A stretch of DNA of 64,000 nucleotides from Benincasa hispida (lineage: Eukaryota; Streptophyta; Magnoliopsida; Cucurbitales; Cucurbitaceae), in NCBI RefSeq assembly GCF_009727055.1, contig NC_052353.1:43010700-43074699 (forward strand). Reading direction: 5' to 3'. Position numbers and translations under genes: made by a program. Positions 47,459 through 58,636 of this stretch are shown here, piece after piece; position 1 is the stretch's first letter, and the number at the start of each line of letters is the position of its first letter. The notes beneath the pieces were generated by a model. The model saw only the letters and a list, made by a program, of their open reading frames with translations. It had not been told where the DNA came from and ran no database searches.

Positions 47459-47470
47459 GGTATCAGAGCA
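47459..47470 (+). other. primer-binding site, initiator tRNA-Met type
   Basis: TGGTATCAGAGC, exact match to the common plant site, 6 bp after the LTR end. Confidence 0.9.
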
Positions 47471-47474
47471 GACA

Positions 47475-48483
47475 TGAAGTTAGGCCTGATGACTAAAAAA
47501 AATTCTAGCAAACCCACTGATTCTTCCCTTCCCACTGATGTGGAAGTATCCAACCTCCAATCCATGGACCCTCGGATGAACCAAGTTGAAGACACCATAG
47601 AACCTTGATCAATAACTTTATTGTGATGCAAACTTCCATGGTTGAGATGCTGAGGCCAAAACAGAGATTCAAGAAAAAGAAGAAGGAAGTCAATAACAAC
47701 AAGAAAATAGAGGACTTCTACACCAAACTGAGACTAGGGGACCTCAATTGCACCAAGAATTCAGAGGTAACCACTAAAGAAGAAGAGCTTTTCGTGAACA
47801 GAACTGTGCTCCTCAAAATTTTGCCCCCTTCAAGAATTCAAGAACATCCAAGAATCCCTCCAAGATTCATGCAACTAAGAGGGTTCGACCAAAGGAGACC
47901 ACAACCAAGGTCTCATCAACAATTCATATTAATGTCACAAAATCTTTTAGGGTTTGATTTTGATTCCTCGGAAGATGACACAATAAATTGGGAGAACATG
48001 TCAACTGGCTAGCCTTATAGACAAAGGTTCAACTACAACAACCAAGACCTTCAATATTTTCAAGAAGATGATAAAGATTTGGAACAATATTGGCTCGAGT
48101 ATAGGGGAATGCAAAGAGGACATCATGGGGACGAGATTCTAAGTACAAAATGAAGATTAACCTTCCTACATATAATGGACGAATGAATATTGAAGTTTTT
48201 CTCGATTAGGTGAAGGACGTAGAAAGATTTTTTTATTACATGGGCACCTCCGAGGATCGAAAGGTAAAACTTGTGTCCTTTAAACTAAAAAGTGGAGCAT
48301 TGGCATGGTGAGATCAACTCCAAATAAATAGGAAAATGTATGGAAAACCTCCAATTCAAAGCTGGCAAAAAATGCTTAAACTCATGAAGAATATTGATGT
48401 ACAGCCAATTCCGACATTGCAAACAGGTATCAAGAAGCATTAAAGAGTACACAGAAGATTTCCAAAGGCTAAGTGCAAGAAAC
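47475..48483 (+). pseudogene. gypsy gag, truncated by a copia insertion
   Basis: An N-terminal basic and acidic region (open 47605-48012) is followed by the capsid core at 48154-48483: KINLPTYNGRMNIEVFLD, DRKVKLVSFKLKSGALAW (then a stop where W is expected), and a split EYTEDFQRLSARN at the copia junction. The core order is that of Ty3/gypsy retrotrans_gag. Stops near 47608, 48012, 48210 and 48310 break it. Confidence 0.8.
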
Positions 48484-50235
48484 TGTAAAAGTTAAACAAC
48501 ATGCAGCGAAAGTATCAAGGATCCATAAGCATTCTAATTCACTAAATTTGGCAAAAACTAAAGCATGCTCTTCATAAAAGTGGGTTTTCAGAACATACCT
48601 TTGATGAATTCTCCAAGAAAATGTCTGTTCAGCTGTTGTCTTCACTTGATATCAACGTGAACCATCTCAAAGCCTTCCCTACTATGTTCTTGGAGCTTTA
48701 AGCAGAGTTATGGGACTCAAGAACAGCTTGAAGATGTGAAGAAACAAGGAAAGCTCACAGTAACAAATTGAAGAAGACAGTTTCTTCTTCATCGAAATTT
48801 CTCTCCGAATTCTCTATTCCCTTTTTTCTCCAACAACTCCAATCTTCTTTATATATTTAGATGAACATGCAAAATGATGGAGTGCATGGCATGCAGCTCA
48901 TGCTTGGAGAATCAAAGTAGAGAAGATAATGGTTTGTGTGTGAGCATAAAGATGATGATAATAGAAAACTCTTTTTCCATTTTGTGCAACCATGCAAACG
49001 AATTTCTATTTTCTTTTTAAAACACAAAATGACTTTTAAATCATTTTAATTCAAAAATTTGATTTTCTTAAATTAATTTAATATCAAATAATAAATTTAT
49101 TTTTGCACAATAATCATCTTCATATATTTAAATCATATTTAAATATTTATTCTATTGTTCCGTTTAATTTGAACGTTTCAAATTAATTTCTCAAGCTACC
49201 CTAAAGCTTACCCATTTACGAGCTAGTAGGGGGACCTCACGGACCTATAGATCATGGGTTCCAACGATCCGAGATTAATCGACTAAACTTATTAGACTGA
49301 TCTAACCCCTATTCGTTAACTAATAGGTGATTCCACTAAAGCCCATAACTGAACTCCCTTCACGGTAGATATATTATGTCCACTCGATATAACCATGATT
49401 AGTAAGTTAACCCTTCACAGGTTGCTTGTAATAACGGCTGGGTCGAATCTCTGTTTTACTCTCGAAATTACCTCTTATTTCTTAAGTTCCACTAATCCCC
49501 TAATGAACAATTGATTTGTGATCCAATCAACAAATCGAATCCCTCTCAGGCCAATGAGAGAGCGAAGCCTCTTGTTCAAGACCCAGAATCAGCACTTGAA
49601 TGGTACAACCTCTCTACTAACCCTAATCGGGTAAGAGTGAATTCCTTCTTGCACCCTATGTTCCCAGCTATTCATCTGATCTTATCCCCAAAATTGTAAG
49701 CTTATTGAGCAGAGGCACTTGGTCTACTCTCACCATTTGCAGATCAAAGGATAATCCCGAACAAACAAGAGTTCATAGTTAGCTCAGGATTAAGGTCAAG
49801 TTACCTAGGTCATTGTTTTGAAATAATCAGTCCTAAACAGTAAACAGTGTTATAAAGTAAGAGTAACTGGTTTCATAGTCCGATTTTGCACAAAAATCAT
49901 TTGCACAAGACACCCCCACTTCTCATGTCCCAACATGAACGAATTAGGATCACTTCGTTTGTAGCACTTTACAACATAGGGTAGGCTGCATCCAATAGTG
50001 TTACCAGAATAAGGTACCCAACCTTATTCATATACTATAGATCCTTTTTAACTATTTACTCGAACCCGATCCACTTGTATGTCTCCACATAAAGTTCAAG
50101 TACTCATAAAAAAGTCAAGGGACTTAGGTTTATTGGATTTCTAAAAAACAATATATTCAACAACAACTTTATCGAATTCTCATAATAAGTTCTAATGTTT
50201 ACAAACCACGAGTTTTATGACATAAAACCCAAACA
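48484..50235 (-). repeat. 3' LTR of the nested copia element
   Basis: 1.75 kb. On the minus strand it starts TGTTTGGGTTTTATG (50235), directly after the purine tract CAAGTGGGAG, and ends CTTTTACA (48484). The LTR pieces at 36741-37751 and 38565-39345 are the same subfamily. Confidence 0.8.
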
Positions 50236-50860
50236 AACTCCCACTTGGACTAAAAATCCAGTGGTAACTTATATATCCAATATATAAGACTGAGTTTTTA
50301 TAGAGAAATACAATAAACTAGGGCATCCCATACCCATGGTTTTACCATTTGGTATCTCATACCTAATATTTCTCCCACTTGCCCTAGGTTATTAACCTCT
50401 GGTATTTCTAGTCTTACAGATGATTCTTAATCACTTTAGCTGAGAGAATCATTGTAAACATATTAGTATACAAATAGGTTTCTTATGGAGAATTCATCTA
50501 TTTCTCAATAATGGCTAGGAAGCACATTGTCCTCCCACTACATTGAGGATCTCTCAACTCTTTGATTAAGATGGTTTGACCTGCCTTAATAACTCTTGTT
50601 AACAGTCAGAGCTAGAAATCTTAAATTCATTATACTTCGATCTTAGCCATTTAAATATCTGAATATTTGTTGATGGCTATTAACAATTTGATTCTTAACA
50701 GAAGTTGCTATGAGATAGAAAAAACATATTTCTTGAAAAAAACATTTCATTCATAACAAAAAAAATATGTACAAAAAGTTCATTACAAGATTTAACAAAA
50801 GCAGGTAATTTACATCTTCATCAGCAACTTCTCCTACTGAATGAGCAGAGCAAACGGTCT
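50236..50860 (-). other. 3' untranslated region of the nested copia element
   Basis: Contains the polypurine tract (50238-50248 on the minus strand) and two stretches with the aagtgggaga motif (near 50370). No coding sequence recognised, although a copia element should have RNase H here. Confidence 0.6.
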
Positions 50861-50867
50861 TCAGGAT

Positions 50868-51157
50868 CTAAGCAGCCTGTTTGCCTTTCTCTGCTTTTTT
50901 CTCTGCAAGATATTTAGGGCAATTTCTCTTCCAGTGCCCCAGATAGTTGCAGTGGAAACATTTTTCTTTCTCTGCAGCGGTTTTCTTGCTATTCTTACCA
51001 ACAGTCTTTTTCCCTTTCTCTTTGTCTTTCTTTGCTGGAATACTCTTAGTCTGCGAAGACGAGGCAACTTTAGGCTTGGAGGACATTCCTCTCTTCTCAG
51101 AGGAAGCAACATTTACTTCTGGTACTGGTTCCAAACTGATAACATTTACTTCTGGTG
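50868..51157 (-). pseudogene. copia gag C-terminus with zinc knuckle
   Basis: The 88-aa open stretch is lysine-rich and contains a complete CCHC knuckle CFHCNYLGHWKRNC at about 50980-50938, followed by PKYLAEKKAEKGK. It begins with a twofold EVNV repeat (aacatttacttctggt at about 51107 and 51138). It is separated from the rest of gag by the Athila fragment. Confidence 0.85.
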
Positions 51158-52925
51158 CTGTTTTATTTAGATATTGCGGTAAAAAGAGAGAAAAGTTGCA
51201 TCGATAGTATAAGAATTGGCTGAGAAATACGAAAATTATGAAATGTCATAAACGCATCCATTAACACCATTGCGATGGCGAAATAGAATGTTTCAGTCTC
51301 TGTTTTGCAGGAAATTGGTCACCGCATGCGTTAATGGCTCGAAGGCAAAATGTACGACGCATCTACATCGCATGCGCCCATCAATCAAGAACGAAGAGAT
51401 GATCAACGCAATAACGGCGCATGCGGTAATAAAAAACAACACCGCATGCAGCGATAGATCGAAGATGTGAAGAGCAACGCATTTGCGAACGATTCTGACA
51501 AGTGTACAGCTTTTTGTTGTGCAATTCTGATGGATTGATTGTGGAACAGAAAGGAATTTTCGATTACGCCATTGTAGGAATTACTATAATTATACAGTGG
51601 GGACCACAAATTCAAAGAGCCAAGGTCTTGTCTATAAATAGCTTCCTCAAATTCGCTGAAAAATATACTGAAACGGGGAGAGAGGCTGGTTTGAAGAGAC
51701 TGTACAGAGTAAATCCGGGAGAACTACGAGACAAGGCTGAAAAGTGAGTCTCCGAGCAAGGAATTCTTCCGATTCCCGAAGCTGAAGCTCTGTGCAAAAG
51801 GTCAATTCTATGGGGAAAGCAAGCCTAAGAAGAAAGCTTTCCTCTCCACCATCCATACGTAGGCAAGCACAAGTCTCCGATCGGGATCTGTGTCAAGACG
51901 TTGACACTCTTTCCGTATTTGTTTCTATTCTCTAATTCATCTTCTTTAATTCCTCATTCACAAACATGTATCAAACGCTTAAATTTAGAATTAAATGTTA
52001 TCATCGTCATCGTTATCATCTCTTGTCTCTTTTCATACATTTATCATCAATTTTCTCCATGATGTGTTCTTAATCCCTAGGGTAAATAGCGAGAATTAAG
52101 CGAGTGAATCAATCTGTGTCAAGGAATCAATTAAGTTTAGCTAAAGCATGCTCAAAGGCATCTTCACTTGTGAGAGTAGAAGTGAAGATGTTATTTCGCC
52201 TATCGAGAGAAAGTTGGAAGAATGCATTAAATAAAGCGAGAAGTATTTCCAGAGATGGAAACAACCTTGCGTTCATCATGTTCATCTCTGTTTCACCATA
52301 GACGTATGGGAACGTGGCCGATCACTGAAAGGTGTACGCCAAGGGAAAGCGGAACCTTAGTTGTGTCCTTAACGCAATTGATGAACTTGCGATGTTTTTA
52401 CTCTTTACTCTTTCTCTTTCTGCTTCATTCATAAGACTTGCCATCACATTCATTGATTCTTTTGTACAACTTCACAGCCAGTCCTTGACCTCTGTATCAT
52501 GTATCATAGTAGTTTAGGAATTTACTTTATCAATGCATTTCTACTTTTAGCGCAATTTATATTTCTGTACAAACCAAAATTCTTTATTCATTATTATAAT
52601 CGGTCGCATGTATCACATAAGTATCGCATTTAACGACAACAATTCCCGTGTTCGACCTCGGATCATTATGAGAAACTTGCGTTAAAATTATACTTGGTTT
52701 CAGCGCAAGGAAACTTGTGACACGCACTACTTCATCGCATACTACGAGCATATCACTATCAATGCATATATTTAGAACGTAGTATCGCATAAAATATCAT
52801 CAGTAGTGTGCATAAGCGATACACATAGCAAAACACATTTTATTTTTAAAGTCAACAAGTTTATGGCGCCGTTGCCGGGGACATGAGCTTGTATGATTCA
52901 TATTCACATTGTCTATATGCTTTAA
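51158..52925 (+). repeat. Athila-type LTR plus primer-binding site fragment
   Basis: 51240-52860 matches the LTRs at 25117-27287 and 34620-36402 (for example accgcatgcg blocks near 51320, gcgttcatcatgttcatctctgtttcacca near 52270, cccgtgttcgacctcggatca near 52640). It ends with a canonical tRNA-Asp primer-binding site TGGCGCCGTTGCCGGGGA at 52863-52880 and about 45 bp more. The LTR start is missing, so this is a truncated 5' LTR with leader, not a solo LTR. Confidence 0.8.
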
Positions 52926-53091
52926 AGAACATATTAAATTTTTATTAACATAAACCCTTAGTTCTCAACATGGTCTGGAAAGCTTGCAGCTCATTAAGCA
53001 GAGTTGTCAAGTTGTATTCAATTTTATTCATCAAGGCATTGGTACAAAATTACAGAAAACTCTTCGAAAGAGATTTTAGAATAAAGCCAAC

Positions 53092-53604
53092 TTAAATTCT
53101 CTCATCCATCATAGCACTGTTCACTTCAGCCACATTAAAGTGGACCATCATGTTCAGGACATGTTCACGAACATTAGTCCCCTCTTTCATGCGACTATTA
53201 TAAACGTATTTGATAGCATCATGCCTCAGGGTAAAGGACGGCCGTCTAAACATCCCTCTTAGAGATTCCATAATCTCTTTGGCAGTGTTCATAGCCTCAT
53301 GTTTTTTCACCAAAACGTCAGACAGGCTGGTGAGAATATAAGCACGGGCTTTATCATTAGCCCTGATCCATTTATCAAATGCTTCCCAAACAGTTCGGTT
53401 GGTATTTGAGCTTGGAATGGGAGGACATTCCTCCGTTAAGACAAATCTCAAATCATCTATCGGGAGTATTGTATTCAAATTTGAATTCCAATTTACATAA
53501 TTATCCCCAATCATTTTGTCTGAAGCCAACAATTGTATAATAGAACTTGTCATTCTGAAATTATAAGCAAATTTTATATGTAAATTGCTTTTAAATCCAA
53601 TCAA
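53092..53604 (-). pseudogene. copia gag N-terminal part
   Basis: 170-aa open stretch: SSIIQLLASDKMIGDNYVNW, then LNTILPIDDLRFVLTEECP, KARAYILTSLSDVLVKKHE, AKEIMESLRGMF and VREHVLNMMVHFNVAEVN. This is the DUF4219/UBN2-like gag of the copia group whose members use the CAAGTGGGAG polypurine tract. The frame ends at 53092 shortly before the Athila fragment. Confidence 0.85.
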
Positions 53605-54830
53605 GTTTTAGCAAAGTGATAATGTACCTATAATCATTATTTTTGCAACGATACTTAAGTGATTTAGAACAAATGCTACTGTGGGGCAGTCAAGAATTCC
53701 TTCACAAAAGCAAGACAGTTCTTGACCAAATATAATCTCCAGAATAACTCATATTCCGATAGTCATTTAGTTATCGTTTTCGGTCAAGATCATTACTAAC
53801 ACTTAGTAAGTCTTGTAAGTGTAGACCCACCACTTTCAGATCTTATAGAAAGGTATGAGTATGCCTCTGAAATAGAAGACAATACCCAAGACGGAACTAT
53901 AAGACCCTATTCATTTTACTAAAGCCTGGGTTATTTCGAATCCTATGTTACAACCCTCCCTAGGGATCGCCACAGTTAACGACTAGCTATTGCCGCATGA
54001 AAAACGACAGCAGATGCAACATAAGAATCTCATGGTTCAAACTAATGGAGGAGACCATAGGACGATGTTGACACATTTCCTTCACCCACTTACTATAAAC
54101 AACTTCCCCCATTCACCTTGTTATTGACCCATGCAAACACTTTCCATATTGAGCAGTCAAGGTAAAATCGACAAGAAGCCGAGCATGGATCTCACGGTGT
54201 GAACTCTTGAGGATGTGAGAGCTAATAACTTTTATTCTCCCACTGAAGTGTTTTAAATGTTTGGGTATTTTACTTAGTCAAGACGGCTAATTTCATACAA
54301 CCTAAGTTTAAGTAGTTTATCCAAATATAACTCTTATAATTGGATTTAACCTACAATTCTAGGTGATAAACCATTTTATACCTCACAACGCTCACGAATG
54401 CTCATAAAACCGGTTACCAACGCTCAATTATTCAGCTATAATCCCCAGATAGGAGGTGTTCTGTAGACCGTCAACTTAAATACCCCAACCTTCGATAGGA
54501 TTTTATATCGGTTGAGTTTGTAACCATAGTCTTACAAGTTTAACGACCTATTTTAACTATTAAAACAAGTAGTTAACCTAAGTGAGCATGCGGCTATTCT
54601 TTGTTATGGATTTTAAACGTCTAACCCAATTTTATAACAACTTACAAAATTTAGACATGCTTAACACCCACAACATTCAACAAAGGTATCTAATATAACT
54701 ATTATATTAAACATAACCCTAACATGCATACTATATATCATAATATTTTATAATATACTGTCAATGCATGTAACATGCTTCCTATGGTAGGATTTTAAAC
54801 ATATAACTATTATATTAAACATAACCCCCG
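53605..54830 (-). other. leader-like region of the nested copia element
   Basis: No gene. A 23-bp string aactattatattaaacataaccc occurs at about 54697 and 54804. The expected 5' LTR is not found before the gypsy sequence resumes. Confidence 0.5.
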
Positions 54831-54834
54831 TACT

Positions 54835-55441
54835 TGATTGTTCGAAGTGCCAACAAATAAATTCAAGGCATTCTAACAAAGAGGATGATGTAGCTCGGAA
54901 AAACCCAGATGTTGGAGATGAACTGTTTTGCGTTATCCAAAGAATACTTCTAACCCCAATAACCTTGAGTAATCCTCAAAGACATTCATTATTTCAAACA
55001 AAGTGCACCATACCTGGTAAAGTGTGCATAATTATTGTCGATAGTGGCAGCAATGAGAACATTGTTTCGAAAAAGTTAGTTCAGACTTTGAAACTTAAAG
55101 TTGACCCACATCCACATCCATATAAGGTTGGATGGACTAAAAGAGGTGGTAAAACAATTATTAATGAAATATGCACAGTGGCTTTTTCCATTGGTGGCCA
55201 TTACAAAGATCAAATCATATGTGATGGTATAAAAATGGATGCTTGTCGTCTACTTCTTGGTCGATCATGGCAATATGATAGAAGGGGCATCCACAAATGC
55301 CATGAAAGTATATATGAGTTTGATTGGTTAGGCAAGAAGGTTATTCTATTACCTCTCCAAGATCTTCCAACAACTTCCTCTTCCACTTTAGGAAGAGATA
55401 AATGCAGTCTATTTTCATTTTGTCTACCAAAAAGGCCTTAG
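54835..55441 (+). pseudogene. gypsy zinc knuckle and aspartic protease
   Basis: A residual knuckle CSKCQQ-x-HSN is readable at about 54838-54876. The open stretch 54965-55441 (158 aa) holds the protease motif IIVDSGSNENIVSKKLV (55030-55080), then KLKVDPHPHPYKVGW and MDACRLLLGRSWQYDRRG. This is the RVP_2-type protease seen in chromovirus-like gypsy elements. No stops within this part. Confidence 0.85.
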
Positions 55442-55894
55442 AGATAACATCCACTTGTACATTAGTCTTAATGGTTAAATATCTCTCGACTTCCCTCCTT
55501 TTACCGAATTCTGTGAACAGCAAGGTTGAAAATCTCCTTACCAATTTTCCAAACCTCACCAAAATTTCAAAAGGCTTATCTCCATGGAGGGACATTCAAC
55601 ACAACATTGATTTTATACTCGGTGCCTCACTTTCACATTTTCCCCATTACTAAATGAGCCCATTCGAGTACAAAGCACTTCATGAAATTATCAAAGACCT
55701 CCTAAAAGAACAATCCAACCTAGCCTAAGCCCCATGTGTTGTCCCTGTTCTTTTAGCCCCAATAAAGGATGGTAGTTGGCGCCGATGTATTGATAGTCAA
55801 CCTATAAATAAAACCACCATCAAATACAGATTGTCCATCCCTAGAATAGATGATCTCCTAGACCAATTAGCAGATGCTCAAATCCAAAGGTTTT
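55442..55894 (+). pseudogene. gypsy RT, 5' part
   Basis: After a degenerate linker (MSPFEYKALHEII-like block near 55650) RT starts at about 55730: VVPVLLAPIKDGSWRRCID, then INKTTIKYRLSIPRIDDLLD and QLADAQIQ ending at about 55888. The next RT residues appear only at 56393, after the organellar insert. Confidence 0.8.
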
Positions 55895-56391
55895 TCATAG
55901 TATATAGAACGCCCGCTTACTCCCATCTCGAGCGGGAGAAAGAAAGAAAACTATTGCACACGCCCCTCTCCCTATCGGTCGAGCCGCTTCGCCCCTCATT
56001 CGCCCTTCACTAAATGTTAATGAAAGCAAGCCCTTTCATCCTAATCTCATCTACTGAAAAGGGGGCCGGGCGTAGCGCGTTCTTTGATGTGGATTATTCA
56101 AGAATCGAAGTCGAGTTGCTTTATAAAAAGAAGATATCAATGAACTTCTATGAAATGGTTTCACGGGATTTAGCCAATTGTCTTGATCGTGGGATATCAT
56201 TGAGAAATAGGAATCCGTGTTATCAAAGGATTTCCTGCGATTATTTCTCCTCTAGGCAGTAACGAGGGATCCATTGAGATCGATTCAAATTGGACATACA
56301 AAATCTTTCATTGTTCAAGCTCGGGTACAAAAATCATCCTTTTCTTTATAGTCGTATCTACTTTAATAAGAAAGCGCTCTTAGTTTAGTTC
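55895..56391. other. organellar DNA insertion in gypsy RT
   Basis: About 0.5 kb with GC-rich non-retroelement sequence. The middle (56087-56251) is a plastid ycf2 fragment in minus orientation. The sides (55900-56080: gcccgcttactcccatctcgagcgggag, gggggccgggcgtagcgcg; 56262-56391) are unlike plastid genes and read like plant mitochondrial intergenic DNA. The insertion is bordered by similar strings GGTTTTTCATAG (55889) and GGTTTTCAGAATAG (56392), suggesting a microhomology-mediated repair insertion. Confidence 0.75.
56087..56251 (-). pseudogene. ycf2: plastid ycf2 fragment
   Basis: On the minus strand about 55 codons are open and read [17 protein letters not shown], then [38 protein letters not shown] recognise this as an internal block of chloroplast Ycf2 (the FtsH-like import-motor-associated protein); the only change I notice is T for N in YKANRLRF. 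Both ends stop abruptly. It cannot be expressed as Ycf2 here. It may have come directly from the plastid genome or via a mitochondrial copy. Confidence 0.85.
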
Positions 56392-56730
56392 GGTTTTCAG
56401 AATAGATCTCCATAGTGACTATCACCAAATTCAAATTAGGCCAGGGGATGAATGAAAAATCGTATTCAAAACAAATAAAGGCCTCTTTGAATGGTTGGTT
56501 ATGTCGTTTAGATTGTCAAAAGCACCTAGCACGTTCATGAGACTCATAAATCAAATATTCCTACTCTTTTTACATAAGTTTGTCGTTATTTACTTTGACG
56601 ACATCTTAATTTGCAACAAGAGCTCAAAGGAACATTTATCACACTTACAGGATGTCTTCTATACTCTTGACAGTCATCAATTAGTCATTAATCTAAAGAA
56701 ATATGCTTTCTTAACTAACAAAATTTCCTA
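56392..56730 (+). pseudogene. gypsy RT, 3' part
   Basis: Resumes VFRIDLHSDYHQIQIRPGDE, stop, then [32 protein letters not shown] and the catalytic box [10 protein letters not shown] (56580-56610; YFDD). These are the expected RT blocks directly following the 55888 end. The open stretch 56495-56731 has no stop. Confidence 0.85.
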
Positions 56731-57185
56731 GTCTTTCGAAGTTGCTGTAGATGCTAGTGATGTTGAAATAAGAGCAATGTTATCCTAAGAATCACACCCT
56801 ATATAATTTTTTTAGTGAGAAATAAAGTGAACCTCGATAAAAATGGACCACTTATGAATAGGAATTGTATGTCGTAGTAAGAACCTTATAATATTGGGAA
56901 CACTACCTTCCAGGTAAAGAATTCATTCTACTAACCGATCATTATTCCCTCAAATTTCTTCACTCACAAAAATATATTAGTAGAATGCATGCTAGATGGA
57001 TAACATTTATTCAAAAATCTTGTTTTGTAATAAAATCATGCCTTTGATAGTACTAATAAAGTAGCCGATGTTTTAAGTAGAAAGTCATCTCTGCTGACTC
57101 TTCTCCAAGGAACTATCACAGTTTTTTATCACCTACCCACTTACTATGAACTAGACCCTGATTTTCATATAATTTGGTAGCAACG
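56731..57185 (+). pseudogene. gypsy RNase H
   Basis: Readable blocks: FEVAVDASDVEIRAMLS (56735-56785; the catalytic D of VDAS kept), TTYE-stop-ELYVVVRTL (56846-56885), HYLPGKEFILLTDHYSLKF (56900-56960) and NKVADVLSRKSSLLTLL (57055-57105). Many stops, including five between 56785 and 56895. Confidence 0.8.
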
Positions 57186-58348
57186 TAATACACATTCTGC
57201 CCCCTGATGATTATTATTTATTTGACAATTATCTCTTTAAAAGTAACTTGTCGTGTACACCTCAAAGGTCTCTTAGAGAAGCCATCATACATAAAGCTCA
57301 TTCTAGTGGATTAGCTGGTCATTTCGGTCGAAATAAGACCTATATAATGTTGTGTGAAAAATTCTTTTGGCCACAACTCAGGAAAGATGTAAACAATTTT
57401 GTAAAATAATGCTTTACGTGCCAAACAACAAAAGGTCAATCACAAAATACAGAACTTTATACTCCACATCCAATTCTCCAAAACATTTGGGAGGATCTCT
57501 CTATGGACTTTATCCTTGGTCTTCCATGCACACAAAGAGGGTTTGATTCTATTTTCGTCATTGTTGATAGATTTAGCAAGATGGCTCATTTTATCCCTTG
57601 CAAGAAAACCTCAGATACTTTAAAGAAATCTTAAGTTTACATGATATTCTCAAATCAATAGTATCTGATAAAGATGTTAAATTCATGAGTTTTTTTTTTT
57701 TTTTTTTTTTTTAAATAGAAAAGCCTTAGGAAGAAGTTGAAACTCACTTAAGCTTCAACTCAACAAGCCATCCTCAAATAGATGGTTAAACTGAGGTGAC
57801 AAATAGAATATTGGAAAATCTACTTCGATGCATCTCTGGAGAACAACTAAAAAATGGGATCTTGCACTCTCACAAGCTGAATTTGCATACAACAACATGC
57901 AAAATAGATTGACAAGGAAGTGCCCCTTTGAAATTGTTTGTAATCATCCTCAAAAACCAACTTTTGACCTCACTAATTTACCTTCTTCTGTTGACAGCAA
58001 CTAGAGGCAGATTACATGGTGGAAATAATTCAAAAGATACATGAAGAAGTTGTGAAGAACCTAACAGCTGCCAATACAAGATATAAGGACAAAGCTGATG
58101 TTCACCGAATGAATCAAACTTTTCAACCTGGATATCTAGTGATGGTGTATATTAAAAAATCAAGACTACCAACTGGAAGTTCTTCCAAATTAACCAACAA
58201 AAAGTTCGACCTATTCACAATATTAGAAAAATTTGGAGAAAATGTCTTTCAGATAGATCTACCTACATCTATGAAAATTAGCAACATATTCAACGTTGCT
58301 GATATTTTTCCCTACTATGCACCTGATGAGTTTCAACTTTCATCATAA
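57186..58348 (+). pseudogene. gypsy integrase
   Basis: Zinc-binding region: REAIIHKAHSSGLAGHFGRN and [10 protein letters not shown] (57270-57435). Core: [20 protein letters not shown] (57490-57545), [17 protein letters not shown] (57560-57610), a deletion, VSDKDVKFMS (57663-57690), a T23 run in place of coding sequence, then STSHPQID and TEVTNRILENLLRC (57760-57825). The C-terminal part is open from 58016 to 58348 (GYLVMVYIKKSRLPTGSSSK, FNVADIFPYYAPDE). No chromodomain seen. Confidence 0.8.
57690..57712. repeat. T23 homopolymer within integrase
   Basis: 23 consecutive T replacing about 10 codons of the integrase core between KFMS and the THLSFNSTSHPQ block. Confidence 0.95.
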
Positions 58349-58383
58349 ACTCGAGGACGAGTTTAATTCTTAGTGGGTCGATT

Positions 58384-58636
58384 TGATGTAGATGCCTTTC
58401 GAATATTTTGGGAATATTCTGTAATTTCCATTTATACTAATTTGTAATTTTAATTTGTTTTCTTTTTAGTTTAGGTGTGAAAACACCCTTCCACTCTAGG
58501 TCTATTTAAAGGGGATTTAGGATTAGAATTAGTTAGGTAGTTAGATGTGAAACAAACCTTTCCCTTTTGGCTATTTAAAGGGATCATAATCTACATTTTT
58601 GCTTCAAGATTTTCTCCAAAATTTGACTCTCCACGG
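58384..58636 (+). repeat. 3' LTR of the gypsy element
   Basis: Starts TGATGTAGATGCC and ends tctccacgg. It pairs with 47177-47452 and is followed by the target-site copy GACAC (58637-58641). Confidence 0.85.

Larger units (their letters stand above)
48484..54830 (-). mobile_element. copia element nested in gypsy gag, minus strand, pol deleted
   Basis: Minus-strand order from the right: a 1.2-kb leader-like region (54830-53605), gag (53604-53092), an Athila fragment (52925-51157), gag zinc knuckle (51134-50868), 3' untranslated part with polypurine tract, 3' LTR (50235-48484). Protease, integrase and RT are missing, as is the 5' LTR, so it is a deletion derivative. The gypsy sequence resumes at about 54835 with a zinc knuckle, so the target gag has also lost sequence. 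Confidence 0.75.
47177..58636 (+). mobile_element. Ty3/gypsy retrotransposon with nested insertions
   Basis: Flanked by the 5-bp duplication GACAC (47172-47176 and 58637-58641). LTRs of about 250-276 bp, tRNA-Met-type primer-binding site, gag, protease, RT, RNase H, integrase. Gag is interrupted by a copia element (48484-54830) and RT by organellar DNA (about 55895-56391). Without the inserts the element would be about 4.6 kb, so some gag sequence has been lost as well. It lies inside block R and is absent from the left arm. Confidence 0.88.

Noticed and set aside
50861..51207. Plus-strand hydrophobic open stretches of 86-109 codons
   Set aside because: They are the antisense of the copia gag zinc-knuckle region.
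56014..56262. 82-codon plus-strand open stretch in the organellar insert
   Set aside because: It is the antisense of the ycf2 fragment and has no recognisable protein motif.
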